Shown: positions 1-5,372, numbered from the stretch's first letter. The stretch is DNA of 6,660 nt from DASPXY01 sp038227745 (GCA_038227745.1 JBBRPS010000584.1:1-6660), one strand, 5' to 3'. Numbers and translations are program-made. Notes: generated by a model from the letters alone, not told the origin.

Positions 1-105
1 GTACAGGTTGACCGCAAGGCCAATGCGGGGGACCGCGTGCCGCGAGGTGCGTTGGCCAATGCTTGAGCTGTATGCGTCGAAAGGCGCCCGTACAGTTCTT
101 GGGGG

Positions 106-131
106 GCGGGGAGGCAGCAATGCCTCCCCGC
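106..131. repeat. Perfect 11-bp hairpin with GCAA tetraloop
   Basis: Arms at 106-116 and 121-131 are exactly complementary and enclose the four bases GCAA, which as RNA would be a GNRA tetraloop. No T-run follows, so it is not a canonical Rho-independent terminator for either strand. It lies 75 nt before the start codon of the small secreted-protein gene. It could be the transcription end of a gene left of the window or a 5' UTR structure. Confidence 0.6.
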
Positions 132-133
132 TA

Positions 134-153
134 CCCGACCTCTGCTCGTCGGG
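134..153. repeat. Short hairpin, 6-bp stem
   Basis: CCCGAC at 134-139 pairs with GTCGGG at 148-153 around an 8-nt loop. It lies two bases after the larger hairpin at 106-131, so the two would stack as a tandem pair upstream of the gene at 206. No function can be assigned. Confidence 0.35.
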
Positions 154-205
154 CACTTGTCGTGTCTGATGACAGATCCATGTCCTTTGGGAAGGAGTTG
201 CTTCG

Positions 206-499
206 ATGTTCAAGGTCATGTGCTATGTAGTGGTGGCCATGTGCCTCACCGCCAGCGCGGTGCTGGCCGACTCGCTCTACGGCACCATCAGGTACAAGGA
301 CGGGTCGAAGGACAAGGGTGTCTCGGCCATCACCACGAGTTGGAACAGCGAGCGCGGCAAGAACGACGGTAACGGCAACTACAAGCTCGACTTCAAGGGA
401 AAGGTTGGGAAGACGATTACCGTCTACGTCAACGGCAAGACGTACACTACGATCAAGGTGAAGGGCGACACCAGGCTCAACATCACCATTCCCGAATGA
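206..499 (+). CDS. Small secreted protein, carboxypeptidase-regulatory-like fold (putative)
   Basis: A 97-residue protein of unknown function. Residues 1-21 form a Sec signal peptide (Lys at position 3, hydrophobic core, cleavage most likely after AVLA). There is no acceptable lipobox, because Met precedes the Cys. The mature part of about 76 residues alternates short polar turns and beta-type strands. GTIRYKDG (26-33), DGNGNYKLDF (54-63) and KTITVYVNGKTY (69-80) resemble one carboxypeptidase-regulatory-like or transthyretin-type beta-sandwich; this is a fold-level resemblance, not a family assignment. No cysteines remain after cleavage and no catalytic motif is visible. The start is supported by GAAGGAG at 191-197, eight bases before the ATG. 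The gene ends 41 bases before an attC-like palindrome in the polarity expected of a cassette gene. A longer overlapping reading in another frame from 157 lacks such support. Confidence 0.8.
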   Translation: MFKVMCYVVVAMCLTASAVLADSLYGTIRYKDGSKDKGVSAITTSWNSERGKNDGNGNYKLDFKGKVGKTITVYVNGKTYTTIKVKGDTRLNITIPE

Positions 500-540
500 A
501 CGGGCATTGGGCGGATATCGGCGACATTCAAGGTTTCCGC

Positions 541-637
541 GCCGAACCAGCCGTTGCAGCAGACGGGGCCGGCATCACGGCTTTCCGAGACGTGAGGTCC
601 ACTCAGCCGGCCCCGCTGCTGAACTTGGTCGTTCGGC
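541..637 (+). repeat. attC-like integron recombination site (candidate)
   Basis: A 97-bp imperfect palindrome with every structural part of an attC site. The outer 7-bp arms GCCGAAC (541-547) and GTTCGGC (631-637) sit where the R'' and R' boxes RYYYAAC and GTTRRRY would be. Each deviates at the same paired position, so the pairing is kept. Unpaired spacers of 5 (548-552) and 6 bases (625-630) follow. The inner stem 553-572 with 607-624 pairs completely except for two single bulged bases, G556 and A563, both on the left arm. The 34-base tip (573-606) contains a further 5-bp stem, 575-579 with 591-595. In known attC sites the extrahelical bases lie on the L'' side and set polarity. Here that polarity suits a plus-strand gene ending upstream. 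Integron origin is an inference; it could instead be a dispersed intergenic repeat with similar folding. Confidence 0.55.
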
Positions 638-924
638 GGCTTGGCATGCGGGGCAAACTGGTGAAAGTCCTGGTCGCTCAAACTATCTTGACGTTGGCGT
701 TCCCATCTGCCGTACGTCTGCCGGGCGACACCGCGGGGTGTTGACAAATGGGATTTGGACGGAGTTACTCAAGAATGGCCCGGTCTTTCAAACACAGATT
801 ATGCTGGCTGAGGGCATTCTTGCCGTGGGGATCAAGCGAACAAGCGGAGAAAAGAGCTATACTCGAATCTTGAAATACCTGGTGGAATAAACCAGGTTTG
901 GAAAAAAGTGGGGCCGAGATTTGT
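638..924. other. Stretch without a convincing gene
   Basis: No gene can be supported between the attC-like site and the ribosome-binding site at 926. An open frame ending at 890 could give a roughly 30-residue peptide from an ATG at 801 (C-terminus RILKYLVE). It has no ribosome-binding site or recognisable motif, and its upstream part only translates the palindrome, so it may be a gene remnant or chance. Base composition becomes visibly AT-richer from about 740 onward. A TTGACA at 741-746 has only a poor partner at -10 spacing. Confidence 0.4.
877..897. repeat. 7-bp hairpin upstream of the gene at 939
   Basis: ACCTGGT at 877-883 pairs with ACCAGGT at 891-897 around a 7-base loop. It lies 28 bases before the Shine-Dalgarno sequence of the next gene and is not followed by a T-run. 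It may be a 5' UTR structure or incidental. Confidence 0.3.
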
Positions 925-925
925 G

Positions 926-931
926 AGGAGG
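926..931 (+). promoter_or_regulatory. Shine-Dalgarno AGGAGG deciding the ATG start at 939
   Basis: A full AGGAGG ends seven bases before the ATG at 939. The in-frame GTG at 936 would leave only four bases, so the ATG is preferred. Confidence 0.7.
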
Positions 932-938
932 ACTGGTG

Positions 939-1838
939 ATGCGACGAGCTGCTCTGTCGTGGATGCTGGTGTTTGCCGTGTTTCTGGTTACGGCAACAGA
1001 TGTGAATGCTGGAGGGGGGAAACGTTACCCCCTCGACAGGAAGCTAAGCAAGGACGAACTTTGGGCTATGTCCAAGAAAGTGTTCCCACCCGATTTGCCC
1101 AAGTATTCCTTTGGGAAACTTGCGGCATTCAGTTCGGTGATTTGGACAAATCATGTCTTCCACTTGGCAGGGAAGACGCTCACCGAGGACGAGTTTCAGG
1201 CAATGGCCTGTTTCTGCGTCCATAATTACTTTCAGCCGGGAGGAAGGTGGAATCACCATCCCTATTCCATAGATTTGACAAAGCTGAACATGGATCGCGA
1301 TTTCGAGCAAGCGGTAAACGGGCGAATGGCTTTGTACAACGACATAATGGATTTTTTGATCAAGCAGCGGAAGCTTTTCGATGAGGTCAAACACAAAGTT
1401 TACCAGCAATATTGTGATCCAAAGGAGATTAAAGAGGAACAGCACCCGTGTACAGCCGATACATTGGTTAAAGAGCTGGAGAGATACCGAAAACACGGCG
1501 CTTTGGCGAATAACCGCCCAGAGCTTCCACCTGAAGAGATCCTCCCCGGTAACAAACAGTTCGTGCGATACGCACTCTCGAATTACCGCGTGAAGGTGGG
1601 CGAAGATTTCAAGGCGGGGGACAAAATTTGTAACCCTGGCTCCATCTTGTTCTGGAAAGGAACAATCACCAAGGTCAATGGGGACCGTTACCAGGTGCGA
1701 ATTGATTATCACAACGATCTTGGCCCGATCCGGTCAAAGTACCGCCGCAACACTGAAGTGTCTCTTTTGAGGGAAGAATTTGTCCGGTTAACGCGCGAAA
1801 GTATTCGGTCGTTAATCGGAGGACGTCTCGGCCGCTAG
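939..1838 (+). CDS. Secreted protein of unknown function with SH3/Tudor-like C-terminal segment
   Basis: A 299-residue protein of no recognised family. Residues 1-24 are a Sec signal peptide (MRR start, hydrophobic core, cleavage likely after DVNA), so it acts outside the cytoplasmic membrane. The central part (about 30-210) looks alpha-helical and charged, with aromatic-rich stretches such as VIWTNHVFH (67-75) and CFCVHNYF (91-98). There are five cysteines: 91, 93, 159, 171 and 231. Residues 218-275 read as a small beta-barrel of SH3/Tudor/Agenet type: a GDKI turn at 227-230, then WKGTITKVNGDRYQVRI at 239-255, the pattern of a strand-turn-strand ligand-binding barrel. That similarity is to a fold, not a proven domain. 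Codons are clearly AT-richer than in every flanking gene, suggesting acquisition. It ends eight bases before a perfect 22-bp inverted repeat, a possible transcription end. Confidence 0.8.
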   Translation: MRRAALSWMLVFAVFLVTATDVNAGGGKRYPLDRKLSKDELWAMSKKVFPPDLPKYSFGKLAAFSSVIWTNHVFHLAGKTLTEDEFQAMACFCVHNYFQPGGRWNHHPYSIDLTKLNMDRDFEQAVNGRMALYNDIMDFLIKQRKLFDEVKHKVYQQYCDPKEIKEEQHPCTADTLVKELERYRKHGALANNRPELPPEEILPGNKQFVRYALSNYRVKVGEDFKAGDKICNPGSILFWKGTITKVNGDRYQVRIDYHNDLGPIRSKYRRNTEVSLLREEFVRLTRESIRSLIGGRLGR

Positions 1839-1845
1839 ACAAGGT

Positions 1846-1914
1846 GGGAGCGGGAAGGGCCAACAGGCGGGCATTTACTATCCCGGATCGCCCCTGTTGG
1901 CCCTTCCCGCTCCC
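1846..1914. repeat. Perfect inverted repeat, 22-bp arms
   Basis: Arms at 1846-1867 and 1893-1914 are perfectly complementary (arm begins GGGAGCGGGAAGGGCC) with a 25-base centre holding a further 4-bp CGGG/CCCG pairing (1868-1871 with 1882-1885). It starts eight bases after the stop of the gene at 939 and ends 14 bases before the RTX remnant. There is no T-run. It may be a strong 3' end structure or a copy of a dispersed palindromic element. Confidence 0.75.
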
Positions 1915-1928
1915 TCTGGCCCGGCAAA

Positions 1929-2459
1929 ATGGCTGCAACTCGGATCATACGGAGTAATGGAGTCGTATCATTCGAGTACCCCCTGGTATGTTGGTTTTCC
2001 TCCGAGGAAGAACTTCACCGTATCGGTGGCAGCGGGGATGACATCTTGATCGGCGGCGCCGGCCGCGACCTGCTCATCGGCGGCACCGGCAACGACATCC
2101 TCATCGCCGGCAGCGGACAGGACATCCTCATCGGCGGGACCACGAGGTACGACGCGAATGACGCGGCCCTGCAAACCGTCATGAAGGAGTGGACCTCCAG
2201 GCACGACTACACCACCCGCGTCAAGAACATCCTCGGGGTGACGACGGAGCAGGGCAACGCGGGGTTCGCCACCCGCCTCAACGCCAATTACTTCCCGAAC
2301 AGCGGCACGGTCCAGGACGACGGCAGCACGGACATCGAGTCCGGCGGCGGTGGCTGGGACTGGTTCTTCGCCAACACCGATTGCAGCGACGCCGGGCACG
2401 ATGTCGTCGTTGATGCCACGCGGCACGAGGTCGTCACGAATATCGACTTCGACGCCTAA
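1929..2459 (+). pseudogene. C-terminal remnant of RTX-type calcium-binding surface protein
   Basis: The open frame gives 176 residues, but only residues 33-176 look like a real protein family. Residues 33-70 hold four consecutive nonapeptides of RTX type GGxGxDxLI, which bind calcium in beta-rolls. They are followed by a conserved-looking tail (TTRYDANDAALQTVMKEW, then a GGGGWDWFFAN segment at 139-149 and VVTNIDF near the end). I recall this arrangement as the extreme C-terminus of long planctomycete secreted proteins of many hundreds of residues. Residues 1-32 show no RTX character and are encoded by AT-richer DNA, and the ATG has no Shine-Dalgarno. There is no signal peptide. I read it as a 5'-deleted gene fragment joined to foreign sequence near 2020. 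If translated, it would be a short cytoplasmic protein. The intact stop and frame argue for a recent event or a functional short form. Confidence 0.65.
2025..2132 (+). repeat. Four 27-bp tandem repeats encoding RTX nonapeptides
   Basis: The repeats translate as GGSGDDILI, GGAGRDLLI, GGTGNDILI and AGSGQDILI. The fourth has Ala for the first Gly. Calcium-ligating Asp positions are kept in all four. Confidence 0.8.
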
Positions 2460-2490
2460 ATAGCTCCACGGAAGGGGGAAAGCGGAGTCG

Positions 2491-2574
2491 GGGTGGCATG
2501 CTTTCGCGGCCCCCGCAGTCGCCGGTCGCCGGGAACTGTGCCAGACGAGGTGGGGCCGCGAAAGCATGCCACCC
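2491..2574. repeat. Perfect inverted repeat, 23-bp arms
   Basis: Arms at 2491-2513 and 2552-2574 are exactly complementary (arm begins GGGTGGCATGCTTTCGCGG) around a 38-base centre containing a short GTCGCCG direct repeat (2518-2530). It lies 31 bases after the stop of the RTX remnant. From memory, similar ends occur in intergenic regions of planctomycete genomes, so a dispersed, MITE-like or REP-like element is likely. No transposase or target duplication is evident. Confidence 0.75.
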
Positions 2575-2616
2575 AGCCGCCCTGGCTCCGTATCCCACGG
2601 GCCTCTGGAGACACAG

Positions 2617-2654
2617 GCCGCGGGCCTGCGGAACGCCCACCCCAGGCCCGCGGC
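2617..2654. repeat. Inverted repeat, 12-bp arms
   Basis: GCCGCGGGCCTG at 2617-2628 pairs perfectly with 2643-2654 around a 14-base loop. It is the middle of three palindromes in the gene-free stretch 2460-2873. Confidence 0.55.
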
Positions 2655-2730
2655 GGAACGCGGCCGCGGCGAAGTCGGTGCTGCTCAAGGTCGCGGCCCC
2701 GTGAGAGGCGCAAAGGGGGCTGAAAAAGGA

Positions 2731-2780
2731 GCCGCATCACAATAATACGATTGACGGATTCGTATTCGTTGCGATGCGGC
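2731..2780. repeat. Imperfect inverted repeat, about 19-bp arms
   Basis: The left arm 2731-2749 pairs with 2761-2780 around an 11-base loop: eight pairs, one A-C mismatch, four pairs plus a T-G, one bulged C (2767), then six pairs. Unlike the GC-rich palindromes nearby, its inner part is AT-rich (AATACG and CGTATT). It ends about 50 bases before the candidate promoter of the Uma2 gene, so it may end transcription from upstream or form part of that control region. Confidence 0.6.
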
Positions 2781-2830
2781 CCCTTCCCGCGCGCTGGCCC
2801 ATCAGGCTGGTGCCAACCGCCCACAGCGCT

Positions 2831-2836
2831 TATAGT
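2831..2836 (+). promoter_or_regulatory. Possible -10 element TATAGT for the Uma2 gene
   Basis: TATAGT matches the bacterial -10 consensus at five of six positions and lies 38 bases before the ATG at 2874. No good -35 hexamer is present at 16-18 bases upstream, so this is a weak call. Confidence 0.3.
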
Positions 2837-2873
2837 GGCGTTGTCGAGGAAGTCTCAAAATCGGAGAAGCAGC

Positions 2874-3437
2874 ATGACAGCCGTAACCAGCCTCACCAGG
2901 CCACGCTCTCAACCGCCGGAGCGCGTTCAGGACGAGCCGCTCTACGAGATCATCGACGGACAGCGCGTGGAGTTGCCCCCCATGAGTATTCTGGCCAGCA
3001 GAGTCGCTTCGCGGCTGTTCGCACGTCTTGCACAGTACCTGCTCGGGGACCCCCGGGGGGAAGCCTTGACGGATACGCTGGTTCGTTTGCCGCTGCCGGT
3101 GGACCGCAATCGTCGTCCGGATCTGGCGTTCGTGTCGGCGGAGCGCATCGCGCAGGCGCCCCCGCAACCGGGCTCCGACAATGCCTGGAACATTGCCCCC
3201 GAGTTGATGGTCGAGGTGGTCAGCCCCCACGATCTCGCCGAAGAGATCATGGAGCGCCTCGGCGAATACTGGGCCGCAGGGGCCAAGCTGGTCTGGATCG
3301 TGTATCCCACGCAGCGGCTCGTCTACGTGTACGAGTCGCTGCGGCAGGTACGCATTCTCGGGGAAGCGGACGAGCTAGACGGTGGCGTCGTGCTCCCGAG
3401 TTTGCGCATTCCCATCGCACCCCTCTTTCCGGGGTAG
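2874..3437 (+). CDS. Uma2 family (DUF820) endonuclease-like protein
   Basis: A 187-residue cytoplasmic protein of the Uma2/DUF820 family, which has a restriction-endonuclease-like PD-(D/E)XK core and is highly multiplied in planctomycetes and cyanobacteria; its cellular role is unknown. Family marks in order: YEIIDGQRVELPP (24-36), RPDLAFVS (81-88) with the metal-binding Asp83, PELMVEVVSPHD (109-120) with Glu114, and GAKLVWIVYP (136-145) with Lys138. All three catalytic residues are present and the length is typical, so the fold appears intact. The ATG at 2874 is chosen because GGAGA at 2863-2867 lies six bases upstream and the protein then begins where family members do. An in-frame TTG at 2751 would add 41 residues translated partly from a palindrome. 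The gene stands alone and converges on the gene ending at 3644. Confidence 0.92.
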   Translation: MTAVTSLTRPRSQPPERVQDEPLYEIIDGQRVELPPMSILASRVASRLFARLAQYLLGDPRGEALTDTLVRLPLPVDRNRRPDLAFVSAERIAQAPPQPGSDNAWNIAPELMVEVVSPHDLAEEIMERLGEYWAAGAKLVWIVYPTQRLVYVYESLRQVRILGEADELDGGVVLPSLRIPIAPLFPG

Positions 3438-3488
3438 AACATCTTGACCAGTCTCTTTCCCCGCTCGCTTACGCCGGCACGGAAGCAG

Positions 3489-3525
3489 GTCAGGCTTGCC
3501 AACCTGACGCCGTGGCCCTGTCAGG
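3489..3525. repeat. Alternating hairpins between convergent genes
   Basis: GTCAGG (3489-3494), CCTGAC (3503-3508) and GTCAGG (3520-3525) are arranged so that the middle copy can pair with either neighbour, giving two mutually exclusive 6-bp hairpins. They lie in the 206-base gap between the stops of the Uma2 gene (+) and the propeller gene (-), so they may help end transcription from either side. No T-run adjoins. Confidence 0.45.
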
Positions 3526-3558
3526 CTGCAGGGGGCGAAAATCGGGACACGCATCTTT

Positions 3559-3575
3559 GCGCTCTTTTGTAGCGC
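3559..3575. repeat. Small hairpin with T-rich loop
   Basis: GCGCT (3559-3563) pairs with AGCGC (3571-3575), loop CTTTTGT. It is weak, and nothing further supports a role. Confidence 0.2.
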
Positions 3576-3643
3576 CGCAGCCGAGGTCCTGGAGAACGGT
3601 GTCGCCGCCACGCCGTGCGCTGGGCGCGATAGGGCGGCCCAAG

Positions 3644-5230
3644 TTAGCGGCCGGCGCCCGCCCCCACGGTGTCGGTAAGCCCGGTGAACCCCGGCCCCCC
3701 CGCTGCAACATAACCGTGGCTCGCCCCGGAGACCTCGGGACTCACCCAGAAGGCGTACAGTTTGCCGTTGGTCAGGTGGAAGCGGAACTGGACCGCCTTG
3801 CCCGCCAGCCGCGCCAGGTCCGCCGCCCCCCGCCACGTCACCCGCTGCGCCGTCCGGTCGCCGCGCACCGGCTCACAGTTCGCCGCGCTGAACGGCGCCA
3901 GCACCTTGCCGCGCTCGTCGAGTACCTCGACCCGCAACGCGCCGGCCGGTGCGTCCACGTTGACGAACAGGTGCCGGCCGCGGAACGTCACCGGCCGCGT
4001 GGTCAGCGCCCCCGCCGCGGCGCCCGCGTCCAGCGACGTGAAGCCGTCGCGGCGCAGTACCGCCAGCGACGTGACGTGCCCGTCGCCGCGGCCGCTGCAG
4101 TAGAAGTACAGCCGGTCGCCGACCACCAGGCAGCAGCCGCCCGCCGACTGCACGTTGCCGTAGTTCCAGTCGCCCTTGCGCTCCGAAATGGGGATAAAAC
4201 CGCGGCGGTCGGGTCGCGTCCAACTCCAGCCGTCGCGGCTGTAGCCGACGCACACCTCGTTCGGCTTCTCCCGCCCCGCGAACTGCCCGCGCCAGATCGT
4301 GAACAGCCCCAGCAGGATGCTTTCGTACGCGATGCCGTCGAGGTTGTACAACTCCGGCGTGACCTTGTAATCCGGGCGCGGCGGGTCGAGCCGGTCGGAG
4401 CCGCACCACATGAACGGCGCCGAGTTCGGCCCCCACTGGGCGCCCTTGACCACGTCGCCGCGCGCCTCCCAGTAGCGGCGCCGGCGCGGCCGCCCCCACC
4501 CGTGCCGCAGGCTGTAGACCCAGACGCCGCGGAACGGGTTGTAGAACACCGTGCTCCGGTCGCCGCACGCCCCCGTTGGCGCGGGTTCGCCCCAGTGGAT
4601 GCCGTCCGCCGAGAAGTGAACCCACAGGCACCACGACTTCAGCTTCGGCCTGCTGTAGGAGCGGAACATCTTGTAGCGCTTTTTGGGGTCTTTCTCCGTC
4701 AGGTCGAGCCAGACCGTGCTGGAGTCGCGCGGGCTCGTCTGCACGAGGTTCGTCCCCTTGCGGACGTCGAGCTTCGGCTTGTCCCACGTCAGGCCATCGT
4801 TCGAGACGGCATAGGCGGTGCCGCCCTTCGCCAGATACCACATCTTGAAGGCGCGGTCGCGCGGGTCGTACCAGACGCCGTCGCTGAAGACCATGCCGCC
4901 GGTGAGGACCGGGTTGCGGGCGTGGTACGTCGGCCGATGGTGCGTCCGCGTCAGGGTCGTGTGCGCGATGAGGAAGTCATCGACGAAGAGTTGCCGCCCG
5001 ACGTCGATGGGGATGATGGCCGGCGGCGCGGTCAGGTACGTGGGGGTGGCTGGCTCGCGGGGGACGTCGGCGATGCGCGGCGGCCAGGGCGACGGCAGAC
5101 GGATGCCGTTGTACAGGACCTCGCCGCCTGCCGCCTGCCGGCCGAGCGCAGCGGTCCCGTGTGCGGCCAGACCGGCGGCGCCGAGCAGGCCCGTGCGGAG
5201 GAAGTGCCGGCGATCGAAGCGCGACTGCAT
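3644..5230 (-). CDS. Tat-exported beta-propeller protein, GH32/GH43-like
   Basis: A 528-residue protein with a twin-arginine signal (RRHFLR at 7-12, then a hydrophobic stretch to about 29), so it is exported folded. The body resembles the five-bladed propellers of glycosyl hydrolase families 32/43/62/68. After a LFVDDFLI strand at 81-88 come MVFSDGVWYDPRDRAFKMWY (113-132) and three Asp-box-like motifs SxDGxxW: SNDGLTW (143-149), SADGIHW (207-213) and SRDGWSW (331-337). Residues 410-500 look like the C-terminal beta-sandwich of GH32-type enzymes. Planctomycete relatives are often annotated as GH32 N-terminal-domain proteins. I cannot assign the three acidic catalytic residues, so hydrolase activity on a polysaccharide is an inference. 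The ATG is supported by AGGGGG on the minus strand (5240-5245), nine bases upstream. It is divergent from the LEPR gene, with 210 bases between start codons. Confidence 0.82.
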   Translation of the reverse strand: MQSRFDRRHFLRTGLLGAAGLAAHGTAALGRQAAGGEVLYNGIRLPSPWPPRIADVPREPATPTYLTAPPAIIPIDVGRQLFVDDFLIAHTTLTRTHHRPTYHARNPVLTGGMVFSDGVWYDPRDRAFKMWYLAKGGTAYAVSNDGLTWDKPKLDVRKGTNLVQTSPRDSSTVWLDLTEKDPKKRYKMFRSYSRPKLKSWCLWVHFSADGIHWGEPAPTGACGDRSTVFYNPFRGVWVYSLRHGWGRPRRRRYWEARGDVVKGAQWGPNSAPFMWCGSDRLDPPRPDYKVTPELYNLDGIAYESILLGLFTIWRGQFAGREKPNEVCVGYSRDGWSWTRPDRRGFIPISERKGDWNYGNVQSAGGCCLVVGDRLYFYCSGRGDGHVTSLAVLRRDGFTSLDAGAAAGALTTRPVTFRGRHLFVNVDAPAGALRVEVLDERGKVLAPFSAANCEPVRGDRTAQRVTWRGAADLARLAGKAVQFRFHLTNGKLYAFWVSPEVSGASHGYVAAGGPGFTGLTDTVGAGAGR

Positions 5231-5279
5231 GACGTGTGTCCCCCTGAATAAGTCTCGTTCTCCGGCTCCAGCCTAGCAG

Positions 5280-5352
5280 CGCGACGCCAGGGGGGAAAGC
5301 ACCAACTGCCCGCCGCGATTGGCGGATCGACCGAGTTGGGACTGGCGTCGCG
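5280..5352. promoter_or_regulatory. Nested inverted repeats in a divergent intergenic region
   Basis: Three concentric pairings share a centre near 5317-5321: CGCGACGCCAG (5280-5290) with 5342-5352 (11 bp), CCAACT (5302-5307) with AGTTGG (5334-5339), and CCGCC (5310-5314) with GGCGG (5321-5325). The structure lies between divergent genes starting at 5230 (-) and 5441 (+), so it could be an operator pair, a cruciform or a leader structure for either. An alternative 8-bp pairing, TTGGGACT (5336-5343) with AGTCCCAA (5373-5380), competes with it. Confidence 0.45.
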
Positions 5353-5366
5353 GGGGGCGCCTCGCA

Positions 5367-5372
5367 TAAAAT
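5367..5372 (+). promoter_or_regulatory. Possible -10 element TAAAAT for the LEPR gene
   Basis: TAAAAT is the only AT-rich patch in an otherwise GC-rich divergent region, 68 bases before the ATG at 5441. No good -35 sequence is found at normal spacing. It lies inside the loop of the 5336-5343/5373-5380 pairing. Confidence 0.25.

Noticed and set aside
18..62. Nine-base direct repeat GGCCAATGC at 18-26 and 54-62 as an insertion target duplication
   Set aside because: The enclosed 27 bases contain no element, and a repeat this short is likely chance.
496..744. Open frame overlapping the stop of the 206-499 gene by ATGA, suggesting translational coupling
   Set aside because: Most of it is translation of the attC-like palindrome, it has no ribosome-binding site of its own, and the product resembles no protein.
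741..769. TTGACA (741-746) as -35 of a promoter for the gene at 939
   Set aside because: The hexamer 17 bases downstream is GTTACT, a poor -10, and the leader would be about 165 bases. Left unannotated as a promoter.
858..863. TATACT as a -10 element for the gene at 939
   Set aside because: It matches the -10 consensus at five of six positions, but no usable -35 lies at 16-18 bases upstream.
507..890. 127-residue plus-strand frame
   Set aside because: Its first half reads through the palindrome with Arg/Gly-rich noise. Only the last 30-50 residues look protein-like, too little to call a gene.
936..938. GTG as start of the 299-aa secreted protein
   Set aside because: It leaves only four bases after AGGAGG, whereas the following ATG has ideal spacing and gives a normal signal peptide.
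1044..1712. Minus-strand frame of 222 aa inside the 939-1838 gene
   Set aside because: Antisense shadow; the plus-strand gene has a ribosome-binding site and signal peptide.
1846..1914. Second attC site that would make a cassette of the 939 gene
   Set aside because: The arms are perfect, with no unpaired spacers or bulged bases, and the GTTGGCC core does not fit the R' box.
2025..2132. Direct repeats as a CRISPR or minisatellite array
   Set aside because: They are contiguous 27-bp coding repeats for RTX nonapeptides, with no spacers.
2751..2873. Upstream TTG start adding 41 residues to the Uma2 protein
   Set aside because: The extension is partly encoded by a palindrome and lacks family similarity. 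The ATG at 2874 has a Shine-Dalgarno.
2774..5251. Very long plus-strand frame (825 aa) opposite the propeller gene
   Set aside because: It is Arg/Ala/Pro-rich GC-driven antisense of the real minus-strand gene and overlaps the Uma2 gene in another frame.
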